From: Pseudomonas brassicacearum subsp. brassicacearum | GTDB lineage: Bacteria; Pseudomonadota; Gammaproteobacteria; Pseudomonadales; Pseudomonadaceae | Length of the DNA stretch: 64,000 bases | Direction of reading: 5' to 3' | Assembly (NCBI RefSeq): GCF_008801605.1 | Contig: NZ_VZPJ01000020.1 | Span: 1 to 64,000, forward strand | Shown here: one piece after another, positions 15,999 through 24,452 of the stretch | Position numbering within the stretch: position 1 is the stretch's first letter | How the letters are laid out: each line of letters starts with the position of its first letter | The notes under the pieces: model-generated | Databases searched by the model: none | The model's input: only the letters and a program-made list of their open reading frames with translations | What the model was told of the DNA's origin: nothing | Translations under genes and position numbers: made by a program

Positions 15999-16873
15999 GG
16001 CGCCGTGGCCGACGCAGCCGGATAAAAGCCTGCCGTCAGTGTCATCAGGCTTTGTGGCAACCGCGGGCCCAAGCCGCCTACCAGCAGCGTCGGATCAAGC
16101 TCCATGACGCGCCCGTCCCTGGCGGCCCGGATCGAAGAAAGAATCGGGTTTTCCCTGAACAACGCCGCACGCGCTTCTTCACCGCTCAAGGCACGGTCAG
16201 CAAAGACCAGAACTTGCGGATTCAGGCTGGCCAGGGTTTCCACAGAAAAAGACTTGTAGCCGCTGTGGGTCGCCAGGTTGTGACCGCCGGCCTGCTGTAA
16301 CAACCAATCAGCGGAAGTGCCCTTGCCCGCAACCAGTGGTTTGCCGCCGGAACTGCCCACCAACAGCAATACGCCGGGAGCCTTTTGCTTGCGCTGGGCT
16401 TCGGTCACCCGGGCCTGTTGCTGGGTGAGTTGTTTTTGATAAAGGTCGAACAACCGCGCCGCCTCGGCCTCGGCCCCCAGCAGTTTTCCCAGGTGCCGCA
16501 AATTGCCCTGCAGGGCCGGCAGGTCTGGTGTGGCCGAGAACAGTTCGACCTGCACACCGGCGCTGCGAATTTGCGCCAGCACGGGCGGTGGCCCCATTTC
16601 CTCAGTGCCCACCAGGATCTGCGGACGCAGGCTCAGCACGCCCTCCGCCGACAGCTGTCGCTGATAGCCAACACTGGGCAAGGCCTGCAAGGATTCAGGA
16701 TGCTGGCTGGTGGAGTCCACGCCCACCAGCTTCGATTCGCCCCCCAGTGCACTGACCCACTCCGACACGGCGCCGCCGGCACTGACCCAGCGTTGCGGCA
16801 ATTGGGCCGCGCTGGCCCCCTGGTTGACCAACAGTGCGACACAGAGCGCAACAACGCGGATATTCAGGCGCAT
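15995..16873 (-). CDS. hmuT: Periplasmic heme-binding protein of ABC importer
   Basis: A 292-residue substrate-binding protein. The signal peptide covers about residues 1-22 (cleavage after ASA). The class III (FecB/BtuF-like) binding-protein fold follows, with the first lobe (QRWVSAGGAVSEWVSALG) and the second (GVLLLVGSSGGKPLVAGKGTSADWLLQQAGG) joined by a long helix (about 140-180). It captures heme for HmuUV. It is the first gene of the operon, about 80 bp after a Fur-box-like promoter. The heme receptor and cytosolic heme carrier genes found beside it in P. aeruginosa are absent. Confidence 0.92.
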   Translation of the reverse strand: MRLNIRVVALCVALLVNQGASAAQLPQRWVSAGGAVSEWVSALGGESKLVGVDSTSQHPESLQALPSVGYQRQLSAEGVLSLRPQILVGTEEMGPPPVLAQIRSAGVQVELFSATPDLPALQGNLRHLGKLLGAEAEAARLFDLYQKQLTQQQARVTEAQRKQKAPGVLLLVGSSGGKPLVAGKGTSADWLLQQAGGHNLATHSGYKSFSVETLASLNPQVLVFADRALSGEEARAALFRENPILSSIRAARDGRVMELDPTLLVGGLGPRLPQSLMTLTAGFYPAASATAP

Positions 16874-16954
16874 CGGGCAGCTTCCTCAAAGAAGTTTTTC
16901 ACAGGACCGGGCATGGCCAAGTATCCTCAGCCTCCTGCGAAGAAGACGCCATTT

Positions 16955-16980
16955 GATAATTGTTTTCATTTGACCGTCAA
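16955..16980 (-). promoter_or_regulatory. Probable Fur-controlled promoter of the heme operon
   Basis: On the minus strand TTGACG (16980-16975) is followed by a 16-bp spacer and TATCAA. The sequence AATGAAAACAATTATC (16970-16955) matches the GATAAT-type Fur half-sites well. The overlap of Fur box and promoter implies iron repression of hmuTUV-chaN. Confidence 0.65.
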
Positions 16981-17007
16981 GCGTGGATCTTTTGCCACAC
17001 GAAACCT

Positions 17008-17097
17008 TGTGGGAGCGAGCTTGCTCGCGATAGCGGCGAGTCAGTCACCGAGATGTTGAATGTGCCGCCGTCATCGCGAGCAAGCTCGCTCCCACAG
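17008..17097. repeat. REPIN (inverted pair of REP sequences)
   Basis: Two REP arms in inverted orientation: TGTGGGAGCGAGCTTGCTCG on the left and its complement, ending CGAGCAAGCTCGCTCCCACA, on the right, about 30 bp apart. It lies between the heme operon and the Rieske gene. Confidence 0.9.
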
Positions 17098-17128
17098 TGG
17101 ATTCACTCCGACAAATATTGAGACACAC

Positions 17129-17446
17129 ATGAAGTTTCTTTGTACCGCCGCCCAATTGCCCGACAACGGCAGTCGCGGTTTCGACCTCGATGGGCGCAAG
17201 GTGCTGGCCGTGCGGCGCGCCGGCCAGGTCTATGCCTATCTCAACCGCTGCCCGCACCGGGGCGTACCGCTGGAATGGCAACCCGACCAGTTCCTCGACC
17301 CCAGCGCCAGTCTGATCCAGTGCGCCACTCACGGCGCACTGTTTCTGATCGAAAGCGGCGAATGCGTAGCCGGCCCCTGCGCCGGTCAGTTCCTCGCTGC
17401 GCTAGACAGCCGGGAGGACGAGCAAGGCATCTGGGTCGAGCTCTAG
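17129..17446 (+). CDS. Rieske [2Fe-2S] domain protein
   Basis: A 105-residue single-domain ferredoxin-like protein. The cluster ligands are complete: CPHRG and CATHG, giving C-x-H and C-x2-H with a long spacer. It resembles the NirD/ferredoxin-component type without an attached oxygenase; the redox partner is unknown. ATG 17129 is chosen because the upstream frame runs through the REPIN. Its last 45 bases overlap the 3' end of sfsA on the other strand. Confidence 0.88.
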   Translation: MKFLCTAAQLPDNGSRGFDLDGRKVLAVRRAGQVYAYLNRCPHRGVPLEWQPDQFLDPSASLIQCATHGALFLIESGECVAGPCAGQFLAALDSREDEQGIWVEL

Positions 17447-18148
17447 CAATACCGGCAACGCACGGTCCACCCACATCTGCTCGGACGTCAGCGTGACCCC
17501 ATAGGCCAGCACCTCCACACCCGCCGCCACCGCATCACGCAAGGCCGCGGCGTACACCGGGTCGATTTCCTGTGCCGGGCGCACCGCTTCGATGCCGCTC
17601 AGGTTCACACAATACAGCTGCACCGCCCGCACACCTTCCCGGGCCAGGCAGGCGAGCTCCCTCAGGTGCTTGGCCCCGCGCAGGGTCACCGCATCGGGAA
17701 ACGCCGCCACATTCGTGCCATCGAAACCCAGCGTGACACTTTTGACTTCGACCCAGGCCGAGCCTTGATCGTAGTCCAGGCGAAAATCGATGCGGCTGTT
17801 TTCCACCCCATAAGCCACTTCACGCTTGAGCCCGGTAAACCCTTTCAGTTCGCTGATGACCCCGGCGCGCAAGGCTTCTTCGACCAAGGCGTTGGCCCGC
17901 GCGGTATTGATGCAGGCGAGCCGCCCTTGAGGGGTTTCGCCGATTTCCCAGGTGCCGGGCAACTTGCGCTTGGGGTCGCTGGAGCGACTGAACCAGACAC
18001 GCGCACCTTCAGCCATGCAATTGAGCATCGAGCCGGTGTTGGGGCAATGAATAGTGAGCAGTTCGCCATGAACGGTCTCGATATCGGCGAGAAAACGCTT
18101 GTAACGTCGAATCAAGCGACCTTCTTCCAACGCAGGAAAAAAATGCAT
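17402..18148 (-). CDS. sfsA: SfsA family protein
   Basis: A 248-residue protein of the sugar-fermentation-stimulation family, reported as DNA-binding in E. coli and with a nuclease-like fold; its cellular role is unsettled. Typical blocks are LEEGRLIRRYKRFLADIE, HCPNTGSMLNCMAEG, the conserved IDFRLDYDQGSAWVEVKSVTL (acid residues of a PD-(D/E)xK-type core) and FPDAVTLRGAKHLREL. The start overlaps the aminotransferase stop by one base. The 3' end overlaps the convergent Rieske gene by 45 bp. Confidence 0.92.
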   Translation of the reverse strand: MHFFPALEEGRLIRRYKRFLADIETVHGELLTIHCPNTGSMLNCMAEGARVWFSRSSDPKRKLPGTWEIGETPQGRLACINTARANALVEEALRAGVISELKGFTGLKREVAYGVENSRIDFRLDYDQGSAWVEVKSVTLGFDGTNVAAFPDAVTLRGAKHLRELACLAREGVRAVQLYCVNLSGIEAVRPAQEIDPVYAAALRDAVAAGVEVLAYGVTLTSEQMWVDRALPVLLELDPDALLVLPAV

Positions 18149-19320
18149 CAGCCTTGCCAGCTCCGTAGTCCGCGTTCGATTCGTGCCACCGCTTCCTGTA
18201 GCCGCGGCAGGCTCTGGGTGTAGGCGAAGCGCACGTGGTGGCCGGCCTGATGACGGCCGAAATCCAGGCCCGGTGTAAAGGCCACGTGTTCGGTCTCCAG
18301 GAAGTGCTGGCAGAACGCAAAGGCATCGCCGCCGAACGCACTGATGTCGGCATAGAGGTAAAACGCCCCTTCCGGCTCCACCGCAATACCGAAGCCCAAT
18401 TCACGCAAGGCCGGCAGTAGAAAGTCACGGCGCCGCGCAAACTCGGCCCGTCGCTGCTCGAAGATCTCGATGGTCGCCGGCTCGAAACAGGCCAGGGCGG
18501 CGTACTGGGCCATGCTCGGCGCACTGATGTAGAGGTTCTGCGCGAGCTTTTCCAGCTCGCCGACAGCCGCCGAAGGGGCCACCAGCCAGCCAAGTCGCCA
18601 GCCGGTCATGCCGAAATACTTGGAGAAACTGTTAAGGACAAAGGCATCGTCATCGACTTCCAGCACGCTGGCGGCGTCGGTGCCGTAGGTCAGGCCGTGA
18701 TAGATCTCGTCCACCACCAGATGGCCGTTGTGGCCCTTGATGGCCTTGGACAGCCCCGCCAGCTCGTCCCGGGTGAGAATCGTCCCGGTCGGGTTGGCCG
18801 GTGAGGCCACCAACGCACCGACGCTGTCCTGATCCCAATAGCGGTTCACCAGGTCTGGCGTCAATTGGTAACGCACATCCGACCCCACCGGCACCAATTG
18901 CGCCGCCCCTTCGACCAGGCGCAGGAAATGACGGTTGCACGGATAACCGGGGTCGGCCAGCAGCCAATGCTTGCCTGGGTCCACCAGCAAGGCGCTGGCC
19001 AGCAGCAACGCGCCGGACCCGCCCGGAGTCACGAGGATGCGCCTGGGGTCAATCTCCACCCCGTAGCGCTGGCCGTAGAAACCGGCGATGGCCTCGCGCA
19101 GCTCGGGGATGCCACGGGCCGCGGTGTAACGGGTCTTGCCCGCCGCCAGCGCGGCCTGGCCGGCCTGGATGATTGGCTCGGCGGTGGTGAAGTCCGGTTC
19201 GCCGATCTCCAGGTGGATGACGTCATGCCCGGCGGCCTGCAGTTCGTTGGCACGGGCCAGCAACGCCATCACATGGAAAGGTTCGATGGCGCGGCTGCGC
19301 GCACTGTAGGGCTGAGCCAT
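18148..19320 (-). CDS. PLP-dependent class I/II aminotransferase
   Basis: A 390-residue fold-type I aminotransferase. The Schiff-base lysine is Lys234 in SFSKYFGMTGWRLGW. The PLP ring contacts VVDEIYHGL (Asp204, Tyr207) and the NPTG motif (176-179) are intact, as is the C-terminal carboxylate-binding Arg in GHHVRFAYTQS. The substrate cannot be told from sequence; related enzymes act on aspartate, alanine or aromatic amino acids. The start is ATG 19320, which gives the family beginning MAQPYSARS; a much longer open frame upstream has no support. Confidence 0.9.
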   Translation of the reverse strand: MAQPYSARSRAIEPFHVMALLARANELQAAGHDVIHLEIGEPDFTTAEPIIQAGQAALAAGKTRYTAARGIPELREAIAGFYGQRYGVEIDPRRILVTPGGSGALLLASALLVDPGKHWLLADPGYPCNRHFLRLVEGAAQLVPVGSDVRYQLTPDLVNRYWDQDSVGALVASPANPTGTILTRDELAGLSKAIKGHNGHLVVDEIYHGLTYGTDAASVLEVDDDAFVLNSFSKYFGMTGWRLGWLVAPSAAVGELEKLAQNLYISAPSMAQYAALACFEPATIEIFEQRRAEFARRRDFLLPALRELGFGIAVEPEGAFYLYADISAFGGDAFAFCQHFLETEHVAFTPGLDFGRHQAGHHVRFAYTQSLPRLQEAVARIERGLRSWQG

Positions 19321-19671
19321 TGGCCTTCCTTCAGGGGGAAAAAGAACCGATTCTACCCAACTCTCCAGCCAAGTCAGAAACAACTGCGGGAACGCGCGCG
19401 AACCGCAAGTGGTCTGAGCCCGTGAATTGCAGGAAATGACTCCCGCGATTGGCCCAGGCTTGACTAGAATCAAGCATTGAGCAGGTTTAAATCCCCACCG
19501 AAGCGAACCCCGCCACGTTTTACAGGCCTCGGTCGCCGCAGGCTCGACAACCGGGAGTAGCGCGGCCCGATTTGATCTGGTAAGTTCGCCCGCTTGCAGC
19601 CGCAGGGCCGGCAGGTGTCGGTGATGGAGCAATCCTGCGTAGTGGATTACAAGAGTAGAGGCGGTCCATTC
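19321..19671. other. Intergenic region upstream of dksA
   Basis: This 350-bp divergent spacer between the aminotransferase and dksA should hold both promoters. I see a short palindrome, GCTTGA...TCAAGC, near 19458-19475 that contains a TAGAAT box. I see no gene, repeat or clear terminator. Confidence 0.4.
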
Positions 19672-20115
19672 ATGCCCACCCAAGCAAAGCAAAATCAAAA
19701 TCAGTCGCTCAGCGGGTTTGAGCCTTACGTCCCGCAAGCTGGCGAAGAGTACATGGGCGCCCCCATGCGCGCGCACTTCACCAAGATCCTGAACAAGTGG
19801 AAACAGGACTTGATGCAGGAAGTCGACCGCACCGTGGATCACATGAAAGACGAAGCGGCCAACTTCCCCGACCCGGCCGACCGTGCCAGTCAGGAAGAAG
19901 AGTTCAGCCTCGAACTGCGCGCCCGTGATCGCGAGCGCAAGCTCATCAAGAAAATCGACAAGACCCTGCAGTTGATCGAAGACGAAGAATACGGTTGGTG
20001 CGAGTCCTGCGGCATCGAGATCGGCATTCGCCGCCTGGAAGCCCGCCCGACAGCCGATCTGTGCATCGACTGCAAGACCCTGGCGGAAATCAAGGAAAAA
20101 CAGGTCGGCAAGTAA
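19672..20115 (+). CDS. dksA: RNA polymerase-binding transcription factor DksA
   Basis: A 147-residue secondary-channel factor that works with ppGpp to set rRNA and amino-acid promoter activity. A coiled coil (about 33-107) carries the tip motif DPADRA (67-72) with the two functional aspartates. The C-terminal four-cysteine zinc finger uses Cys110, Cys113, Cys131 and Cys134, so this is the zinc-containing form, not the Cys-poor DksA2. ATG 19672 fits the family start MPTQAKQ. An intrinsic terminator follows. Confidence 0.96.
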   Translation: MPTQAKQNQNQSLSGFEPYVPQAGEEYMGAPMRAHFTKILNKWKQDLMQEVDRTVDHMKDEAANFPDPADRASQEEEFSLELRARDRERKLIKKIDKTLQLIEDEEYGWCESCGIEIGIRRLEARPTADLCIDCKTLAEIKEKQVGK

Positions 20116-20133
20116 CTGCCGGGGCTGTCACCG

Positions 20134-20163
20134 AAACGGAGCGTTCATACGCTCCGTTTTTTG
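20134..20163 (+). terminator. dksA intrinsic terminator
   Basis: AAACGGAGCG (20134-20143) pairs with CGCTCCGTTT (from 20150) around a 6-nt loop, followed by a T run to 20162. It begins 19 bp after the dksA stop. Confidence 0.85.
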
Positions 20164-20196
20164 TTTCCGATACCGTCTCCAAGTCTGGCGCCTCCT

Positions 20197-20286
20197 TGTG
20201 GGAGCGAGCCTGCTCGCGAAAGCGGTGGGTCAGCCAGCCTTGATGTGACAGATACACCGCTATCGCGAGCAGGCTCGCTCCCACAG
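20197..20286. repeat. REPIN
   Basis: Inverted REP pair of the GTGGGAGCGAGC(C/T)TGCTCGCG type, between the dksA terminator and gluQ. The arms carry the GAGCCTGCTC variant. Confidence 0.9.
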
Positions 20287-20346
20287 GGGATACGCTTCAT
20301 TGTCGAAATTGTATGCCTACCGCTCAGACTCAGTAACATTCGCCCT

Positions 20347-21237
20347 ATGACTGCCACCGCCCCCTACATCGGCCGCTTCGCCCCCACCCCCAGCGGCCAC
20401 TTGCACTTCGGTTCACTGGTCGCCGCACTGGCGTCGTACCTGGATGCCCGCGCCGTGGGCGGGCGTTGGTTGCTGCGCATGGAGGACCTCGACCCGCCCC
20501 GGGAAGAACCGGGCGCGCAAGCGGCGATTCTCAAGGCACTGGAAAGCTACGGGTTCGAATGGGACGGCGAGATGGTTCGCCAGAGCGAGCGCCATGACGC
20601 CTACGATCAGGTCATCAACCGGCTGTTCAGCCAGGGCCTGGCCTACGCCTGCACCTGTTCGCGCAAGCAACTGGAGGCGTACCAGGGCATTTATCCGGGG
20701 CTGTGCCGCAACGCCGGGCACAGCACCGAGGACGCCGCCATCCGCCTGCGCGTCCCCGAGCTTGAGTACCACTTCACCGACCGGGTCCAGGGCGAGTTCC
20801 GCCAGCACCTGGGCCGTGAGGTCGGTGACTTCGTGATCCGCCGCCGTGACGGGCTCTACGCCTATCAATTGGCCGTGGTCCTGGACGACGCCTGGCAAGG
20901 GGTGACCGATATCGTGCGCGGCGCCGACCTGCTGGACTCCACGCCGCGCCAGCTCTACCTGCAAGAACTGCTCGGGTTGCCGCAACCGCGTTACCTGCAC
21001 GTGCCGCTGATCACCCAGCCTGATGGGCACAAGCTCGGCAAATCCTACCGCTCACCGCCCCTGGCTGCCGATCAGGCCACGCCACTGCTGTTACGGGCGT
21101 TGCGCGCGCTGGGCCAGCAACCGGGCCTCGAACTGGTCGATGCCAGCCCACGGGAACTGCTGGCTTGGGGCATTCGCCACTGGGATGCAGGCAAGATCCC
21201 GCGCACACTGAGCCTGCCCGAAGCGCAAATACGTTGA
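20347..21237 (+). CDS. gluQ: Glutamyl-Q tRNA(Asp) synthetase
   Basis: It attaches glutamate to the queuosine base at the wobble position of tRNA-Asp. It has 296 residues, the short form of glutamyl-tRNA synthetase without the anticodon-binding domain. The class I signature HIGH appears as HLHF in PTPSGHLHFGSL, and the KMSKS-like loop as KLGKS. The Cys-rich insert (CTCSRK...CRNAGH) fits its zinc site. It lies downstream of dksA, as in many gammaproteobacteria. Confidence 0.94.
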   Translation: MTATAPYIGRFAPTPSGHLHFGSLVAALASYLDARAVGGRWLLRMEDLDPPREEPGAQAAILKALESYGFEWDGEMVRQSERHDAYDQVINRLFSQGLAYACTCSRKQLEAYQGIYPGLCRNAGHSTEDAAIRLRVPELEYHFTDRVQGEFRQHLGREVGDFVIRRRDGLYAYQLAVVLDDAWQGVTDIVRGADLLDSTPRQLYLQELLGLPQPRYLHVPLITQPDGHKLGKSYRSPPLAADQATPLLLRALRALGQQPGLELVDASPRELLAWGIRHWDAGKIPRTLSLPEAQIR

Positions 21238-21315
21238 CGGCCCTTGCAGCTTGGCGCCCATCCGTTACCATCGCCGCACGTTTTTTGGGCACGCGCATAA
21301 ATTAGAGAGGCCGGG

Positions 21316-21492
21316 ATGTATATCTATCGCTTGGTCCTGCTCCTGGTAGTGGGGATTTATCTGTTCTCCCCGGCCATCATGGATTGGTGGATCGATGCCA
21401 CGGGTGCCTGGTATCGGCCGTATCTGCTCTGGCTGATCCTGATTGTCGTGACCTTCATCCTGCAGAGCCAAAAAGATGCCGATGAGCTTTAG
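21316..21492 (+). CDS. cbrX: Small membrane protein upstream of cbrA (CbrX)
   Basis: A 58-residue protein, too short for many gene finders. It has two hydrophobic helices: MYIYRLVLLLVVGIYLFSPA (1-20) and YLLWLILIVVTFIL (about 37-50), with a WWIDATGAWYRP loop between. AGAGAGGCCGGG precedes the ATG. Its last codons overlap the start of cbrA in another frame, so cbrA translation is probably coupled to it. I recognise it as the small gene called cbrX in Pseudomonas; the assignment rests on position and topology. Confidence 0.8.
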   Translation: MYIYRLVLLLVVGIYLFSPAIMDWWIDATGAWYRPYLLWLILIVVTFILQSQKDADEL

Positions 21493-24430
21493 CCTGACCC
21501 AGATGGTCCTGATCAGCGCCGCCTACCTGGCAGTGCTGTTCGGCGTAGCCTGGATCAGCGAACGAGGCATGATCCCCCGGGCGATCATCCGCCACCCGCT
21601 GACCTACACCCTGTCGCTGGGTGTCTATGCCAGCGCATGGGCGTTCTATGGCACGGTCGGGCTGGCCTATCAGTACGGCTATGGTTTCCTCTCCAGTTAC
21701 CTCGGCGTATCGGGCGCGTTCCTGCTGGCGCCGGTGTTGCTCTATCCGATCCTGAAAATCACCCGCACCTACCAACTGTCGTCGCTGGCCGACCTGTTCG
21801 CCTTTCGCTTTCGCAGCACCTGGGCCGGCGCGCTGACCACGATCTTCATGCTGGTCGGGGTACTGCCGCTGCTGGCCCTGCAGATCCAGGCCGTGGCCGA
21901 CTCCATCAGCATCCTGACCCGCGAGCCGGTGCAGCACCGGGTGGCGCTGAGCTTCTGCGTACTGATCATCCTGTTCACGATTTTCTTTGGTTCCCGACAC
22001 ATCGCCACACGGGAAAAACACGAAGGCCTGGTGTTCGCCATCGCTTTCGAATCGGTGATCAAGCTGATTGCCATCGGTGGTGTCGGTCTCTATGCCCTGT
22101 ACGGCGTGTTCGACGGCCCACAACAGCTGGAAGTGTGGCTGCTGCAGAACCAGACAGCCCTCGCCGCCCTGCATACGCCCTTGCAGGAAGGCCCATGGCG
22201 CACGCTGTTGCTGGTGTTCTTCGCATCGGCCATCGTGATGCCGCACATGTACCACATGACCTTTACCGAAAACCTCAACCCGCGCTCGCTGGTAAGCGCC
22301 AGTTGGGGCCTGCCGCTGTTCCTGCTGCTGATGAGCCTGGCGGTACCGCTGATCCTCTGGGCCGGCTTGAAGCTGGGCGCCAGTACCAATCCGGAATACT
22401 TCACCCTGGGTATCGGCATCGCCGCCAACAGCAAGGCCCTGGCGTTGCTGGCCTATGTCGGCGGCCTGTCGGCGGCCAGCGGCTTGATCATCGTCACCAC
22501 GCTGGCATTGTCGGGCATGGCCCTCAACCACCTGGTGCTGCCGCTCTACCAACCACCGGCCGAAGGCAATATCTACCGCTGGCTGAAATGGACACGGCGG
22601 GCGCTGATCGTCGCGATCATCATGGCCGGCTACGGTTTTTACCTGATGCTGGGTGAGGGACAGGACCTGGCCAACCTGGGCATCGTCGCCTTCGTTGCCA
22701 CCTTGCAGTTCCTGCCCGGCGTGCTGTCGGTGCTGTATTGGCCGACCGCCAACCGCCGTGGCTTCATCGCCGGCCTGTTGGCAGGGATCCTGGTGTGGCT
22801 GGTCGCGATGCTGTTGCCGCTGATGGGCAACCTGCAGGGCTTCTATATTCCGCTGCTGAACATGATCTACGTGCTCGACGACACCAGTTGGCATATGGCG
22901 GCCATCGCCTCTTTGGCGGCGAACGTGCTGATGTTCACCCTGATCTCGCTGTTCACCAACGCCAGCAGCGAAGAGGCCAGCGCCGCCGAAGCCTGCGCGG
23001 TGGACAACGTCCGCCGCCCGCAGCGCCGCGAGCTGCACGCCGCCTCGCCCCAGGAATTCGCCACGCAACTGGCCAAGCCCTTGGGCGCCAAGGCCGCGCA
23101 AAAGGAAGTCGAACAGGCCCTGCGCGACCTCTACCTGCCCTTCGATGAACGTCGCCCGTATGCTCTGCGTCGCCTGCGGGACCGGATCGAGGCCAACCTG
23201 TCCGGCCTGATGGGCCCCAGCGTGGCCCAGGACATGGTCGAGACATTCCTGCCCTACAAGGCCGGCGGCGAGAACTACGTCACCGAAGACATCCACTTCA
23301 TCGAAAGCCGCCTCGAGGATTACCATTCGCGCCTCACCGGCCTTGCCGCCGAATTGGACGCCTTGCGCCGTTACCATCGCCAGACCCTGCAGGAACTGCC
23401 GATGGGCGTGTGCTCCCTGGCCAAGGACCAGGAAATCCTGATGTGGAACAAGGCCATGGAAGAACTGACCGGGATCGCGGCCCAGCGCGTGGTCGGTTCA
23501 CGCCTGAGCACCCTGGGCGAGCCGTGGAAAGGCTTGCTGCAAGGCTTCATCAACCTGCCGGACGAGCACCTGCACAAACAGCACCTGGCCCTCGACGGCC
23601 AGACCCGTTGGCTGAACCTGCACAAGGCGGCGATCGACGAGCCGTTGGCGCCGGGTAACAGCGGCCTGGTGCTGCTGGTCGAAGACCTGACCGATACCCA
23701 GATGCTCGAAGACAAGCTGGTCCACTCCGAACGACTGGCAAGCATCGGCCGGCTGGCCGCCGGGGTGGCCCACGAAATCGGCAACCCGATCACCGGCATC
23801 GCCTGCCTGGCGCAGAACCTGCGCGAAGAGCGCGAGGACGACGGCGAGCTGACGGAAATCAGCGGCCAGATCCTCGAACAGACCAAGCGCGTGTCGCGCA
23901 TCGTCCAATCGCTGATGAGCTTCGCCCATGCCGGCGGTCACCAGCACAATGACGAGCCCGTCTGTCTGGCCGAAGTGGCCCAGGATGCCATTGGTCTGCT
24001 GGCGCTCAACCGGCGCAATTTCGAGGTGCAATTCTTCAACCTGTGCGATCCGGACCATTGGGTCGATGGCGACCCCCAGCGGCTCGCCCAGGTGTTGATC
24101 AACCTGCTATCCAACGCGCGGGACGCCTCACCGGCCGGCAGCGCGGTGCGGGTCAAGAGTGAAGCCTTCGAACACACGGTCGACCTGATCGTCGAAGACG
24201 AAGGCAGCGGTATCCCACAGAACATCATGGACCGATTGTTCGAACCTTTCTTCACCACCAAGGATCCTGGCGAAGGCACCGGTCTGGGCCTCGCACTGGT
24301 CTATTCCATCGTTGAAGAGCATTATGGACAAATCACCATCGACAGCCCGGCCGATGTACAAAGCCAACGCGGCACCCGTATCCGGGTGACCTTGCCGCGT
24401 CATGTCGAAGCGACGTCCGCTGTGAACTGA
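21482..24430 (+). CDS. cbrA: Sensor histidine kinase CbrA
   Basis: CbrA is the sensor of the CbrAB system that balances carbon and nitrogen use in pseudomonads. It has 982 residues from ATG 21482; an ATG two codons upstream is possible. The N-terminal about 500 residues are a sodium/solute-symporter-like domain with 12-13 helices, linked to histidine uptake in other species. A linker and PAS domain (about 620-740) follow, then the dimerisation domain with phospho-acceptor His in GVAHEIGNPITG and the ATPase domain (NLLSNARDAS, DEGSGIP, GEGTGLGLALV). The start overlaps cbrX, and cbrB follows after 22 bp. Confidence 0.95.
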   Translation: MSFSLTQMVLISAAYLAVLFGVAWISERGMIPRAIIRHPLTYTLSLGVYASAWAFYGTVGLAYQYGYGFLSSYLGVSGAFLLAPVLLYPILKITRTYQLSSLADLFAFRFRSTWAGALTTIFMLVGVLPLLALQIQAVADSISILTREPVQHRVALSFCVLIILFTIFFGSRHIATREKHEGLVFAIAFESVIKLIAIGGVGLYALYGVFDGPQQLEVWLLQNQTALAALHTPLQEGPWRTLLLVFFASAIVMPHMYHMTFTENLNPRSLVSASWGLPLFLLLMSLAVPLILWAGLKLGASTNPEYFTLGIGIAANSKALALLAYVGGLSAASGLIIVTTLALSGMALNHLVLPLYQPPAEGNIYRWLKWTRRALIVAIIMAGYGFYLMLGEGQDLANLGIVAFVATLQFLPGVLSVLYWPTANRRGFIAGLLAGILVWLVAMLLPLMGNLQGFYIPLLNMIYVLDDTSWHMAAIASLAANVLMFTLISLFTNASSEEASAAEACAVDNVRRPQRRELHAASPQEFATQLAKPLGAKAAQKEVEQALRDLYLPFDERRPYALRRLRDRIEANLSGLMGPSVAQDMVETFLPYKAGGENYVTEDIHFIESRLEDYHSRLTGLAAELDALRRYHRQTLQELPMGVCSLAKDQEILMWNKAMEELTGIAAQRVVGSRLSTLGEPWKGLLQGFINLPDEHLHKQHLALDGQTRWLNLHKAAIDEPLAPGNSGLVLLVEDLTDTQMLEDKLVHSERLASIGRLAAGVAHEIGNPITGIACLAQNLREEREDDGELTEISGQILEQTKRVSRIVQSLMSFAHAGGHQHNDEPVCLAEVAQDAIGLLALNRRNFEVQFFNLCDPDHWVDGDPQRLAQVLINLLSNARDASPAGSAVRVKSEAFEHTVDLIVEDEGSGIPQNIMDRLFEPFFTTKDPGEGTGLGLALVYSIVEEHYGQITIDSPADVQSQRGTRIRVTLPRHVEATSAVN

Positions 24431-24452
24431 GACCGTCGAGAGAATCGAATCA

